Shown: piece after piece, positions 8,057-14,462 of the stretch
Position numbering within the stretch: the first letter of the stretch is position 1
Layout of the letters: the number at the start of each line of letters is the position of its first letter
Source of the DNA: Bacillota bacterium
Lineage (GTDB): Bacteria > Bacillota > Clostridia > Clostridiales > Clostridiaceae
Length of the DNA: 19,061 nt
Reading direction: 5' to 3'
Assembly: GCA_023445445.1 (NCBI GenBank)
Contig: JAEXLD010000005.1
Span: 1-19,061 of the forward strand
Translations under genes and position numbers: made by a program
Notes under the pieces: generated by a model
The model's database searches: none
Told to the model about the DNA's origin: nothing
The model's input: the letters and a program-made list of their open reading frames with translations, nothing else

Positions 8057-8080
8057 TTGAGGCTGTTACCACAGCCTCAA
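8057..8080. terminator. Hairpin between convergent genes, probable terminator
   Basis: Ten-base stem TTGAGGCTGT / ACAGCCTCAA with loop TACC, downstream of the aldose epimerase (plus) and of the cyclase-family gene (minus). On the plus side it is followed by only a weak T-rich stretch (TGTATTTT). An upstream GCTGTGG at 8005-8011 could pair instead with CCACAGC at 8069-8075. Confidence 0.6.
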
Positions 8081-8135
8081 TGTATTTTAATGCTACAGAT
8101 TTTTATCAAATATGTTTTTAATAATTCATATAAAA

Positions 8136-8813
8136 TTATATTAATAATTCTATATTTTTATATAAGGTTCTGTCTGAATTGCCATTGGTTATTGCAATTG
8201 CTCTTATTGGTGAAGCATCTCCATTTTCTATCTTTAATGGTGTTGCTACTAATGTAAATTCACTTTCTATTACTTCATCTAAATTAGTTAAATTTTCAAT
8301 AATAATTCGTCCTCTAGATAATATAGTATTATGCACTTCAAAATCTATACTATCAAAGGAATCTATAGATATAGTATCAGTTCCAATCCCTCTAATATTA
8401 AAACTACATAGCCATCTTGCAGCCTCTTCTGTTAATGTTGGAAACTCCTTTAAATAACTACTACTTCCCCAATATTTATCCCATCCAGTTTTCAATATAA
8501 CAAAGTCACAATTATTTATTTTTTCCTTATAACTAATTAAATCATTTATATCTATCTTTTTTAAATTTGATACATCTATAATAATAGCAATTCCTATAAA
8601 ATCATTGATATTAAATTCATCTATTGTCTTTCCTTTATTAATCATATGACTTGGAGCATCTATATGTGTTCCTATATGAGTACATAACCTTAACAGCTTT
8701 TCATTATAACCATCCTTTTCTATAGATGCTATATCATATGCTTCAAATTTCTCATCCTTAGTATAGGTACTCATACTACTATTTATAGTATGACTTAAAT
8801 CAATAACCTTCAT
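8136..8813 (-). CDS. Cyclase family metal-dependent hydrolase (kynurenine formamidase-like)
   Basis: A member of the cyclase family (PF04199), which includes bacterial kynurenine formamidase and polyketide cyclases; the true substrate here is unknown. The 225-residue protein begins MKVIDLSHTINSSM and carries the metal-binding signature HxGTHxDxPxH at 46-56 (H46, H50, D52, H56). Further family-like segments are FVILKTGWDKYW and GIGTDTISID. The ATG follows AAAGGAG at good spacing. It begins 12 bases after the stop of the helicase gene upstream on the same strand, so the two are likely co-transcribed, although no functional link is obvious. No kynurenine pathway genes are in the window, so a kynureninase-pathway role is not supported. 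Confidence 0.9.
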   Translation of the reverse strand: MKVIDLSHTINSSMSTYTKDEKFEAYDIASIEKDGYNEKLLRLCTHIGTHIDAPSHMINKGKTIDEFNINDFIGIAIIIDVSNLKKIDINDLISYKEKINNCDFVILKTGWDKYWGSSSYLKEFPTLTEEAARWLCSFNIRGIGTDTISIDSFDSIDFEVHNTILSRGRIIIENLTNLDEVIESEFTLVATPLKIENGDASPIRAIAITNGNSDRTLYKNIELLI

Positions 8814-8825
8814 AAATATTCTCCT

Positions 8826-11114
8826 TTATTCTATTAATTCCCATTCCTTTGGCAGTAAACTTCTATATTTCAATGTATAATATCTATCATCAATAAGTAA
8901 TATTCTACCTTTATCTATTTCTGTTCTTATAACTCTTCCTGCTGCTTGCATAATTTTATTTATTCCAGGATAAATATATGCATAATCAAATCCCTTTTCC
9001 TCATAATAATCTCTAATTATATCACCTTCATTAGATATCTTGGGGAAACCAACTCCTACTATTATACTACCTATTAGCCTTTTGCCTGGTAAATCTATTC
9101 CCTCAGAAAATACTCCACCAATAACACAAAAAGCTAATATATTTGAATCAAGTTTAAAACTATTTAAAAACTCTTCTCTTTCTTCTTCTGTCAATACTTC
9201 ACCTTGGCAAATAATATTCTCTTCACCATATAACTCTTTATATCTTTCAAAGATTTTATTTAAATATTGATATGAAGGTAAGAAAGCCATATAGTTTCCT
9301 TTTTCCTCTTCCTTGAAGTTATATATTAATTCACATACCTTATCTATATTGTTTTCTCTTTGTTTAAATCTCATATTTAAGGGATTACTATATATTTTTA
9401 AATTTTCTTTCTTAAAAGGAGAAGGTAGTTTCATTCTATAACTCTTCTCATTACCTCCAAGCAAATCAATATAATAATTAATTGGTGATAGTGTTGCAGA
9501 AAATATTACAGTTGAATAACTTCCCTGAACTATATTGGATAAATTTTTAGAAGGATTAACGCAAAACAACTTTACTTTTACATCATTTTTATTCTTTTCT
9601 ACTAAAGTTACATATTCCTTACTATAAAGTTCAGATATTGATATAAATGATCTGATTTCAAAATAAAGATCTTTTATATCATCATATCCTTCAGTATTAA
9701 CGGACTTTATTAAATACTCATCACATTCCTTCATAAAAATTCTAAGTAATTTATATAATTCCTTATACTCTTCTTTTTTATATATACTGTTAACTTCTGC
9801 TTCTTCAACTTCTTTTCTAATTTCAATTAAATATTTATTTATAGCATTTAGTGATTTAAATAAATTAGGTGCTTTACCCTTAACCACTTTACTTGCTTTT
9901 AATATTTTATCTTTATATATTTCTGCACTAAACATACTTCTAGATCTATCCACAAGATTATGACCCTCATCCACAAGTAATATATTATTATTCACATCTT
10001 CCTCAAAGAATCTCTTTAATCTTGCTCTTGGATCAAAGGCATAATTATAATCACAGATAATCAAGTCACACCAAATACTTAAATCTAAAGATAACTCAAA
10101 AGGACATAACATTTCCCTTTTAGCATATTTCTCTATCTTGTCTCTATTAAATGTATCCTCTTCCTTAAGTATATTAAAAATAGCATCATTTACTTTATCA
10201 TAGTAATTTAATGCATATTCACAATTCTCTGGATTGCATGTAGTCTTTTCTTTAAAACAAATTTTTTCTTTTGCTGTTAAAGTAATACTTTTACATTTTA
10301 AAGATTTATCTTTTAACTTATTAACAGATTCTTCTGCTACTGTCCTAGTTATTGTCTTGGCTGTCAAATAAACTATCCTACTACCCCTATCTTCTCCCAA
10401 GGATTTTACCGCTGGAAAAATAGTAGATATGGTCTTCCCTATACCAGTTGGAGCTTGTGCAAATAAAACAGCTCTTTCTTTTATTGTATTAAAACAGGCC
10501 ACAGCTAGTTCCTTTTGTCCCTTCCTATAGTTCTCAAAAGGGAACTTTAAAGATTTTATACTTTCATTTCTTTCTTTAAGTAATTTTGATTTTAAAAGCA
10601 CCCATTTTTTATACTCATTAATAACTTTAAACACAAATTCTGCTAAAGTATCTATCATAAATTCCTTATCAAAACTCTTTACTTCCTCTGTTTCTAAGTT
10701 AAAATAACTCAATCTTATTATAATTTTCTTTAATTCGTTTTGTTTAGAATATATGTAAGCATAGAATTTAGCTTGGGCCCAATGTAATTGATTATAATCC
10801 TCATCTATTAATATAAGTGATTTCATTGTAGATTTAATTTCTTCTATATAAACCTCATTATCTTCAATTATAATTCCATCAGCTCTTCCATCAACTATTA
10901 ATGTAACATTATCTATTTCAAATTCTTCTTGTAACCTAACTTCCTTTTTATAGTTGCTATATAGCTTTTCATTATTACTTTGAAGTTTTTGATGTGCTAA
11001 TGTTCCCTCTAACGCACGTGTGCTTCCTGTATATCTGTCATCTATGCTACCTTGTTTTAATACATATTCGATAATCCCTCTAACTGAATCCTTAATAATA
11101 ATCTTATTCTCCAT
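8826..11114 (-). CDS. DinG/Rad3-family FeS DNA helicase with N-terminal Cas4/RecB-type nuclease domain
   Basis: A 762-residue superfamily 2 helicase of the XPD/DinG group, fused to a PD-(D/E)XK nuclease-like domain; expected to act on branched or damaged DNA. The nuclease part (about 1-170) has GTLAHQKL with H41, VDGRADG at 74-80, the E-x-K core E92/K94 and the QxxxY motif Q114-Y118, so its key residues look intact. The helicase part has Walker A APTGIGKT at 221-228, FeS cysteines C286, C293, C298 and C337, Walker B VDEGH at 381-385, and motif VI QAAGRVIR at 723-730. The ATG at 11114 follows AGGAAG. A -10 TATAAT lies at 11147-11152 on the minus strand, with no clear -35. It is followed by the cyclase-family gene after 12 bases. 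This nuclease-helicase plan is known in Firmicutes. Confidence 0.93.
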   Translation of the reverse strand: MENKIIIKDSVRGIIEYVLKQGSIDDRYTGSTRALEGTLAHQKLQSNNEKLYSNYKKEVRLQEEFEIDNVTLIVDGRADGIIIEDNEVYIEEIKSTMKSLILIDEDYNQLHWAQAKFYAYIYSKQNELKKIIIRLSYFNLETEEVKSFDKEFMIDTLAEFVFKVINEYKKWVLLKSKLLKERNESIKSLKFPFENYRKGQKELAVACFNTIKERAVLFAQAPTGIGKTISTIFPAVKSLGEDRGSRIVYLTAKTITRTVAEESVNKLKDKSLKCKSITLTAKEKICFKEKTTCNPENCEYALNYYDKVNDAIFNILKEEDTFNRDKIEKYAKREMLCPFELSLDLSIWCDLIICDYNYAFDPRARLKRFFEEDVNNNILLVDEGHNLVDRSRSMFSAEIYKDKILKASKVVKGKAPNLFKSLNAINKYLIEIRKEVEEAEVNSIYKKEEYKELYKLLRIFMKECDEYLIKSVNTEGYDDIKDLYFEIRSFISISELYSKEYVTLVEKNKNDVKVKLFCVNPSKNLSNIVQGSYSTVIFSATLSPINYYIDLLGGNEKSYRMKLPSPFKKENLKIYSNPLNMRFKQRENNIDKVCELIYNFKEEEKGNYMAFLPSYQYLNKIFERYKELYGEENIICQGEVLTEEEREEFLNSFKLDSNILAFCVIGGVFSEGIDLPGKRLIGSIIVGVGFPKISNEGDIIRDYYEEKGFDYAYIYPGINKIMQAAGRVIRTEIDKGRILLIDDRYYTLKYRSLLPKEWELIE

Positions 11115-11193
11115 TAAAGTTCTTCCTATTCTTATATTTTAAGTATATTATAATCCTAATAGTAATATATTTATAGTTTATATATAAAAAAAC

Positions 11194-11217
11194 AAGGTAC
11201 TATAAAAACAGCACCTT
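11194..11217 (-). terminator. Intrinsic terminator of the yvrJ-like gene
   Basis: On the minus strand AAGGTGCT and AGTACCTT form an eight-base stem with one mismatch, followed by GTTTTTTTAT and preceded by a run of A. It lies just after the YvrJ-like stop, between that gene and the helicase promoter. Confidence 0.75.
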
Positions 11218-11227
11218 ATTTTTTTAC

Positions 11228-11371
11228 TTACTTTATTGAATTTATACTTTGAGACAAATTGTTAATGCTATTTGTAAGTCCTTCTAGCTTTCTTTCAATC
11301 CTTACTAAAAGATATATAGATACAGCCATAGGAAATCCAATATTAGCAATTAAATTAACTAATTCCTCCAT
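11228..11371 (-). CDS. YvrJ family small membrane protein
   Basis: A 47-codon frame that begins MEELVNLIANIGFPMAVSIY, continues LLVRIERKLEGL and ends in a polar N/S/I-rich tail. One hydrophobic segment (about residues 5-23) is followed by a charged helix, the pattern of the YvrJ family (PF12841), whose function is not established. The start ATG at 11371 has GAGGTGAT at ideal spacing, and the frame is closed by a good terminator. It begins 49 bases after the DUF1836 gene on the same strand, so the two may share a transcript. The size and sequence match YvrJ closely by eye. Confidence 0.85.
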   Translation of the reverse strand: MEELVNLIANIGFPMAVSIYLLVRIERKLEGLTNSINNLSQSINSIK

Positions 11372-11420
11372 AAAATCACCTCATCTATTATATACGTTAA
11401 TAGATATGGATTTTAAAATT

Positions 11421-12011
11421 TTATTCTGAATGATATTCATTTACCATCTTTTGAACTAACTTCTTAATTGCACTTGCTTGAGCTATTAAAGACATTACGA
11501 TTACAAAAGTTCTTATACTATTCTCATCTTTTTCATTTAGTTCCATTTCTGAAATTATTTTATCTAACTTTTCTTCATTTACAGCAGGTTTACTTAGGAA
11601 ATCCTTAAAGCTTTCACTTTGTGTTTCTGAAAATATCTTATAGGCATCTTCCCAAGATATAATGTCATCTGATCTATCATTGATTTCATTAAATGCTAGG
11701 CTAAATACCTTTTTTATTTCTTCAGTAGTAAGCACTGGTCTCATATAACTTAGTAAAACTAGTTGAACTAAATGTATTTTAGTATATCCTCTCTTCTTTC
11801 CATCTTCTGGCTTACTAATTACTTCACTCTTTATATAATTTTGAACTATATTGTTAGTATATTTATCATCAATGAATTTATCATTTAAAAAATCGATAAC
11901 TTGAGATAAAAAAAGATCGTATTTTGGTAAATCATCATAGGTAATCATCGTACCATTTGCCATATCTTCCGCAACTTCTTTTATATAATTAGTATCAATT
12001 TTCTTTACCAT
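11421..12011 (-). CDS. DUF1836 domain protein, putative MerR-like HTH regulator
   Basis: A 196-residue soluble protein. Its central part has VQNYIKSEVISKPEDGKKR followed by GYTKIHLVQLVLLSYMRPVLTTEEIKKVF, which matches the DUF1836 family and resembles the MerR-type arrangement of a recognition element followed by a second helix. The C-terminal third (about 150-196) is helical and contains the hydrophobic run FVIVMSLIAQASAI. I take the ATG at 12011 (MVKKIDTNY) as the start: GAGGTGAATATA precedes it at proper spacing, while the GTG three codons upstream lies inside that ribosome binding site. It is divergent from abrB across about 400 bases and upstream of the YvrJ-like gene. Its promoter carries an inverted repeat over the -35. 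Confidence 0.85.
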   Translation of the reverse strand: MVKKIDTNYIKEVAEDMANGTMITYDDLPKYDLFLSQVIDFLNDKFIDDKYTNNIVQNYIKSEVISKPEDGKKRGYTKIHLVQLVLLSYMRPVLTTEEIKKVFSLAFNEINDRSDDIISWEDAYKIFSETQSESFKDFLSKPAVNEEKLDKIISEMELNEKDENSIRTFVIVMSLIAQASAIKKLVQKMVNEYHSE

Positions 12012-12043
12012 TATATTCACCTCTACGTTTCATTATTAATATA

Positions 12044-12075
12044 ATTATATAGTATGTATAAACTTATTACAAGTT
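12044..12075 (-). promoter_or_regulatory. Promoter of the DUF1836 gene with inverted repeat over the -35
   Basis: On the minus strand, -35 TTGTAA (12067-12072), 17-base spacer, -10 TATAAT (12044-12049). An inverted repeat AACTT-N5-AAGTT (12061-12075) covers the -35 element, a natural place for a repressor, possibly the gene's own product or AbrB. Confidence 0.6.
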
Positions 12076-12254
12076 ATTTCTATCTCCTTAATTTCACTTT
12101 ATAGCTATTACTAATTATTATTTACATTTTTTTCTTTTTTTATTATTATTTTTTTAATAAAGATTTTATTTTTCTACATTTTTTCACTACAAATCTAGTA
12201 GACAAGCCATTCTACATTTTTTTGTTATTTTTTTGGAAATTTGATTAATTGGTA

Positions 12255-12283
12255 TTGACTTTTCTAATTTATGGTAGTATATT
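12255..12283 (+). promoter_or_regulatory. abrB promoter P1
   Basis: -35 TTGACT (12255-12260), 17-base spacer, -10 TATATT (12278-12283). It is the upstream member of a tandem pair, 89 bases before P2, with which it shares the sequence ATTGACTTTT. Confidence 0.7.
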
Positions 12284-12343
12284 GTAATTAGAAAGAAGAA
12301 TATATAAAAAAAATGTAGTTTTTGAAAAAATTTTGTTTTCTTA

Positions 12344-12372
12344 TTGACTTTTAATTACATTTTTAGTAATAT
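12344..12372 (+). promoter_or_regulatory. abrB promoter P2
   Basis: -35 TTGACT (12344-12349), 17-base spacer, -10 TAATAT (12367-12372). The expected start point is near 12379, which places the 0A box just downstream of it. A TACATTTTT motif lies within the spacer. Confidence 0.7.
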
Positions 12373-12376
12373 TAAC

Positions 12377-12392
12377 TTCGCAAGATGTCGAA
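12377..12392 (+). promoter_or_regulatory. Spo0A binding site (0A box) in the abrB leader
   Basis: TGTCGAA at 12386-12392 is a perfect match to the 0A box TGNCGAA. A one-mismatch copy in the opposite orientation (TTGCGAA on the minus strand) lies at 12377-12383. In B. subtilis, Spo0A~P represses abrB from boxes downstream of the start point, and the arrangement here is the same. Direct occupancy is inference. Confidence 0.7.
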
Positions 12393-12414
12393 ACTTGTTT
12401 AAGGAGGGATTTAA

Positions 12415-12654
12415 ATGAAATCAACTGGAGTTGTAAGAAGAGTAGATGAACTTGGAAGAATAGTCATCCCAATAGAATTAAGAAGAACATTAGATATAGC
12501 AGAAAAAGATGCTCTAGAAATCTATGTAGATGGAGAGCAAATAATCTTAAAGAAATATGAGCCTGCTTGTATATTCTGTGGAGATGCTAGGGATGTTGTT
12601 AACTATAAAGGTAAAAACATCTGTAAGAACTGCTTAACTGAATTAAAAAAGTAA
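12415..12654 (+). CDS. abrB: AbrB-family transition-state regulator with C-terminal zinc-binding-type cysteines
   Basis: A 79-residue DNA-binding regulator. The N-terminal swapped-hairpin domain (1-50), MKSTGVVRRVDELGRIVIPI followed by ELRRTLDIAEKDALEIYVDG, is close to B. subtilis AbrB. The C-terminus differs: it carries CIFC (C52, C55) and CKNC (C70, C73), a probable zinc-binding module common in clostridial AbrB proteins. It should restrain post-exponential functions such as sporulation and solvent or toxin formation during growth, acting on promoters in the nucleoid. The ATG follows AAGGAGGG at ideal spacing. Two tandem promoters and a perfect 0A box precede it, so repression by phosphorylated Spo0A is likely. 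It is convergent with rsmI, as in B. subtilis. Confidence 0.95.
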   Translation: MKSTGVVRRVDELGRIVIPIELRRTLDIAEKDALEIYVDGEQIILKKYEPACIFCGDARDVVNYKGKNICKNCLTELKK

Positions 12655-12663
12655 TCTTAATCA

Positions 12664-12695
12664 AATCCCCTATGTGATAGGTCACATAGGGGATT
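12664..12695. terminator. Bidirectional terminator-like hairpin (abrB / rsmI)
   Basis: Perfect 14-base stem AATCCCCTATGTGA / TCACATAGGGGATT with loop TAGG, between convergent abrB and rsmI. A clear U-tract is missing on both sides, but position and strength suggest termination. Confidence 0.7.
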
Positions 12696-12708
12696 AATAC
12701 TTTACTTA

Positions 12709-13554
12709 TTATAAATTAGTTGAATACCTATATACTTCTTTTTTAGCTAAACCTCTTTCTTTAGCTACTATTTTTATAGCTTCTTTTTTATCTATTCCTG
12801 ATTCTATAGTTTTAATCAGATGTTCCTCAATACTTAATCCACTCCACTTAGATTCTTTTTCTGCCCTAATCTCTTCTTCTGGTTTTCCTTCAATAACTAG
12901 AACAAATTCTCCTCTTGGTCTAACTTCATTAAAGAAATTAATGGCATCTGATATTTTCCCTCTGTAAATTTCTTCATGCAATTTAGTAAGTTCTCTACAA
13001 ATTGCTATTTTTCTATCTCCTAAGTTATCTCGCATATAATCAAGAGTATTAAGCAATCTATGTGGTGCTTCATAAAATATTAGAGTATCTCTAACATTTT
13101 TTACTTCTTCAATTATAGGGTTTCTATCCTTATTTTCTCTTGGTAGAAAGCCCCTAAAAGTAAATTTTGTGGTGTCTAATCCTGAGTACACTAAAGCAGT
13201 AGTTATAGCAGTTGCTCCAGGTAAAACTTCAAATTCTATACCCTCTTCAATACACCTTTCAACTATTACACTTCCTGGGTCAGAGATACCTGGTGTACCT
13301 GCATCAGTTATTAATGCAATATTAACTCCATTTCTTAGTTTATTTATTATATCTAAACTTTTTCCTTGCTCATTATGCTTATGATAGCTAAACAAGCTTT
13401 TCTTAATCTCAAAGTGATTTAAAAGCTTTAAGCTAGTTCTTGTATCTTCTGCTGCTATCTCATCAACACTTTCTAAAACTTCTAAAGCTCTTAATGTTAT
13501 ATCCTTTAAATTCCCTATAGGTGTAGGAACTAAATATAATTTACCTGCTTTCAT
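12709..13554 (-). CDS. rsmI: 16S rRNA (cytidine(1402)-2'-O)-methyltransferase
   Basis: RsmI 2'-O-methylates C1402 in the decoding centre of 16S rRNA using S-adenosylmethionine. The 281-residue protein shows the tetrapyrrole-methylase-type fold motifs LVPTPIGNLKDITLRAL, AAEDTRTS, ALITDAGTPGISDPG, VLPGATAITTAL and LIFYEAPHRL, and a C-terminal helical domain with ESGIDKKEAIKIVAKERG typical of RsmI. I place the start at ATG 13554 (MKAGKLYLVPT): GGGAGGATTAAA precedes it. An ATG six codons upstream lies before that ribosome binding site and inside the preceding gene. It starts one base after the stop of the methyltransferase gene, so the pair is translationally coupled. Neighbour order matches B. 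subtilis yabB-yazA-yabC, without yazA. Confidence 0.95.
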   Translation of the reverse strand: MKAGKLYLVPTPIGNLKDITLRALEVLESVDEIAAEDTRTSLKLLNHFEIKKSLFSYHKHNEQGKSLDIINKLRNGVNIALITDAGTPGISDPGSVIVERCIEEGIEFEVLPGATAITTALVYSGLDTTKFTFRGFLPRENKDRNPIIEEVKNVRDTLIFYEAPHRLLNTLDYMRDNLGDRKIAICRELTKLHEEIYRGKISDAINFFNEVRPRGEFVLVIEGKPEEEIRAEKESKWSGLSIEEHLIKTIESGIDKKEAIKIVAKERGLAKKEVYRYSTNL

Positions 13555-13555
13555 T

Positions 13556-14305
13556 TTAATCCTCCCTACCATAAATTCTATTTATTTCTTTTGTATATGT
13601 TCCATCTTCATTGTATACATATATTGGCTTTTCCCATTTTAAATATGCTCCGCCATCACGTTGACCTTCAACTAAGACTATATTAGGAGCCTTATTTGTA
13701 TTAGGCTGTATCATCTGAACTCTCTTGGGTTCTATTCTATGCTTTCTCATAAGCTCAAATATGTCTATTAGCCTCTCTGGTCTATGTACCATATACATTC
13801 TACCATTATCTTTTAGAAGTTGTCTTGCAGCTATAATAACATCTTCTAAATTGCATAGAATTTCGTGCCTTGCAATAGCTAACTTATCATGTGGATTTAT
13901 AATACCTGAATTATTTAATTTATATGGTGGATTAACTGTTAAAACATCAAATTTTCCTAAAGTCCTCAATAATCCTAAATCCTTTAAATCAGCATTTATA
14001 AATTTCACAATGTTCTCTATTTCATTATATTTGCTACTTCTGCTAGCCATTTCTACCATGTCTTCTTGAATTTCTATACCAACCACTTCTTTAGGCTTAT
14101 ATTTACCTTGTATTAAAAATGGAACTATTCCAGTACCTGTACATAAGTCTACAACTCTATGCTTATTTTTTACCTTTGCAAAGTTAGATAATAAAACAGC
14201 ATCTACTCCAAATCTAAATCCTTGTTTTTTTTGTATTAAATATAAATTATCCAACTGTAAATCATCTATAGATTCATCTTCTAATAACTTAATATCCTTA
14301 TTCAT
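13556..14305 (-). CDS. tRNA1(Val) (adenine(37)-N6)-methyltransferase family protein
   Basis: A Rossmann-fold S-adenosylmethionine methyltransferase of the TrmN6/YabB group (COG4123). In Escherichia coli the family member modifies A37 of tRNA-Val; the clostridial target is inferred. The 249-residue protein has the family opener QGFRFGVDAVLLSNFA, the SAM motif DLCTGTGI at 53-60, VVGIEIQ at 74-80 with the acidic ribose-binding residue, INADLKDL, and the catalytic NPPY at 125-128 that marks N6-adenine methylation. The ATG at 14305 follows AGAGGT. It sits one base upstream of rsmI in a two-gene translation-modification operon. A -10-like TATAAT is present upstream on the minus strand, with no good -35. 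Confidence 0.92.
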   Translation of the reverse strand: MNKDIKLLEDESIDDLQLDNLYLIQKKQGFRFGVDAVLLSNFAKVKNKHRVVDLCTGTGIVPFLIQGKYKPKEVVGIEIQEDMVEMASRSSKYNEIENIVKFINADLKDLGLLRTLGKFDVLTVNPPYKLNNSGIINPHDKLAIARHEILCNLEDVIIAARQLLKDNGRMYMVHRPERLIDIFELMRKHRIEPKRVQMIQPNTNKAPNIVLVEGQRDGGAYLKWEKPIYVYNEDGTYTKEINRIYGRED

Positions 14306-14411
14306 TTATTTACCTCTATCTACTATTTTTATGTATAATTTCATTTTATTACTTTACTATATTTTAAATCTACTAAATTATATCATAATTTATAATTCCC
14401 TATACATAAAA

Positions 14412-14441
14412 AATAAACTCCGTCTTTAGACGGAGTTTATT
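14412..14441 (-). terminator. Intrinsic terminator of the NlpC/P60 gene
   Basis: Thirteen-base perfect stem AATAAACTCCGTC / GACGGAGTTTATT with loop TTTA. On the minus strand it is followed by TTTTTATG, about 20 bases after the NlpC/P60 stop. Confidence 0.85.
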
Positions 14442-14462
14442 TAATTAATATTAACTTTTTAA

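Larger units (their letters stand above)
12012..12414. other. Divergent DUF1836/abrB control region
   Basis: This 400-base AT-rich gap contains no gene. It holds the DUF1836 promoter (minus), two abrB promoters (plus), a 0A box, and five copies of TACATTTTT: 12123-12133, 12174-12184, 12212-12223, 12306-12318 (inverted) and 12356-12364. The copies may be binding sites for a regulator such as AbrB itself, but run-of-T sequences are common at this base composition. Confidence 0.6.

Noticed and set aside
8826..11114. CRISPR-associated Cas4/DinG effector (type IV)
   Set aside because: No other cas gene or repeat array is present, and this nuclease-helicase fusion occurs as a housekeeping gene in Firmicutes.
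12012..12020. GTG start three codons upstream for the DUF1836 gene
   Set aside because: That GTG lies inside the ribosome binding site of the ATG at 12011.
12123..12364. TACATTTTT copies as a CRISPR array
   Set aside because: Too short, irregularly spaced, one inverted, and no cas genes. They are better described as possible regulator sites.
13555..13572. Upstream ATG start for rsmI
   Set aside because: It precedes the GGGAGG ribosome binding site and overlaps the previous gene; family alignment starts at MKAGKLYLVPT.
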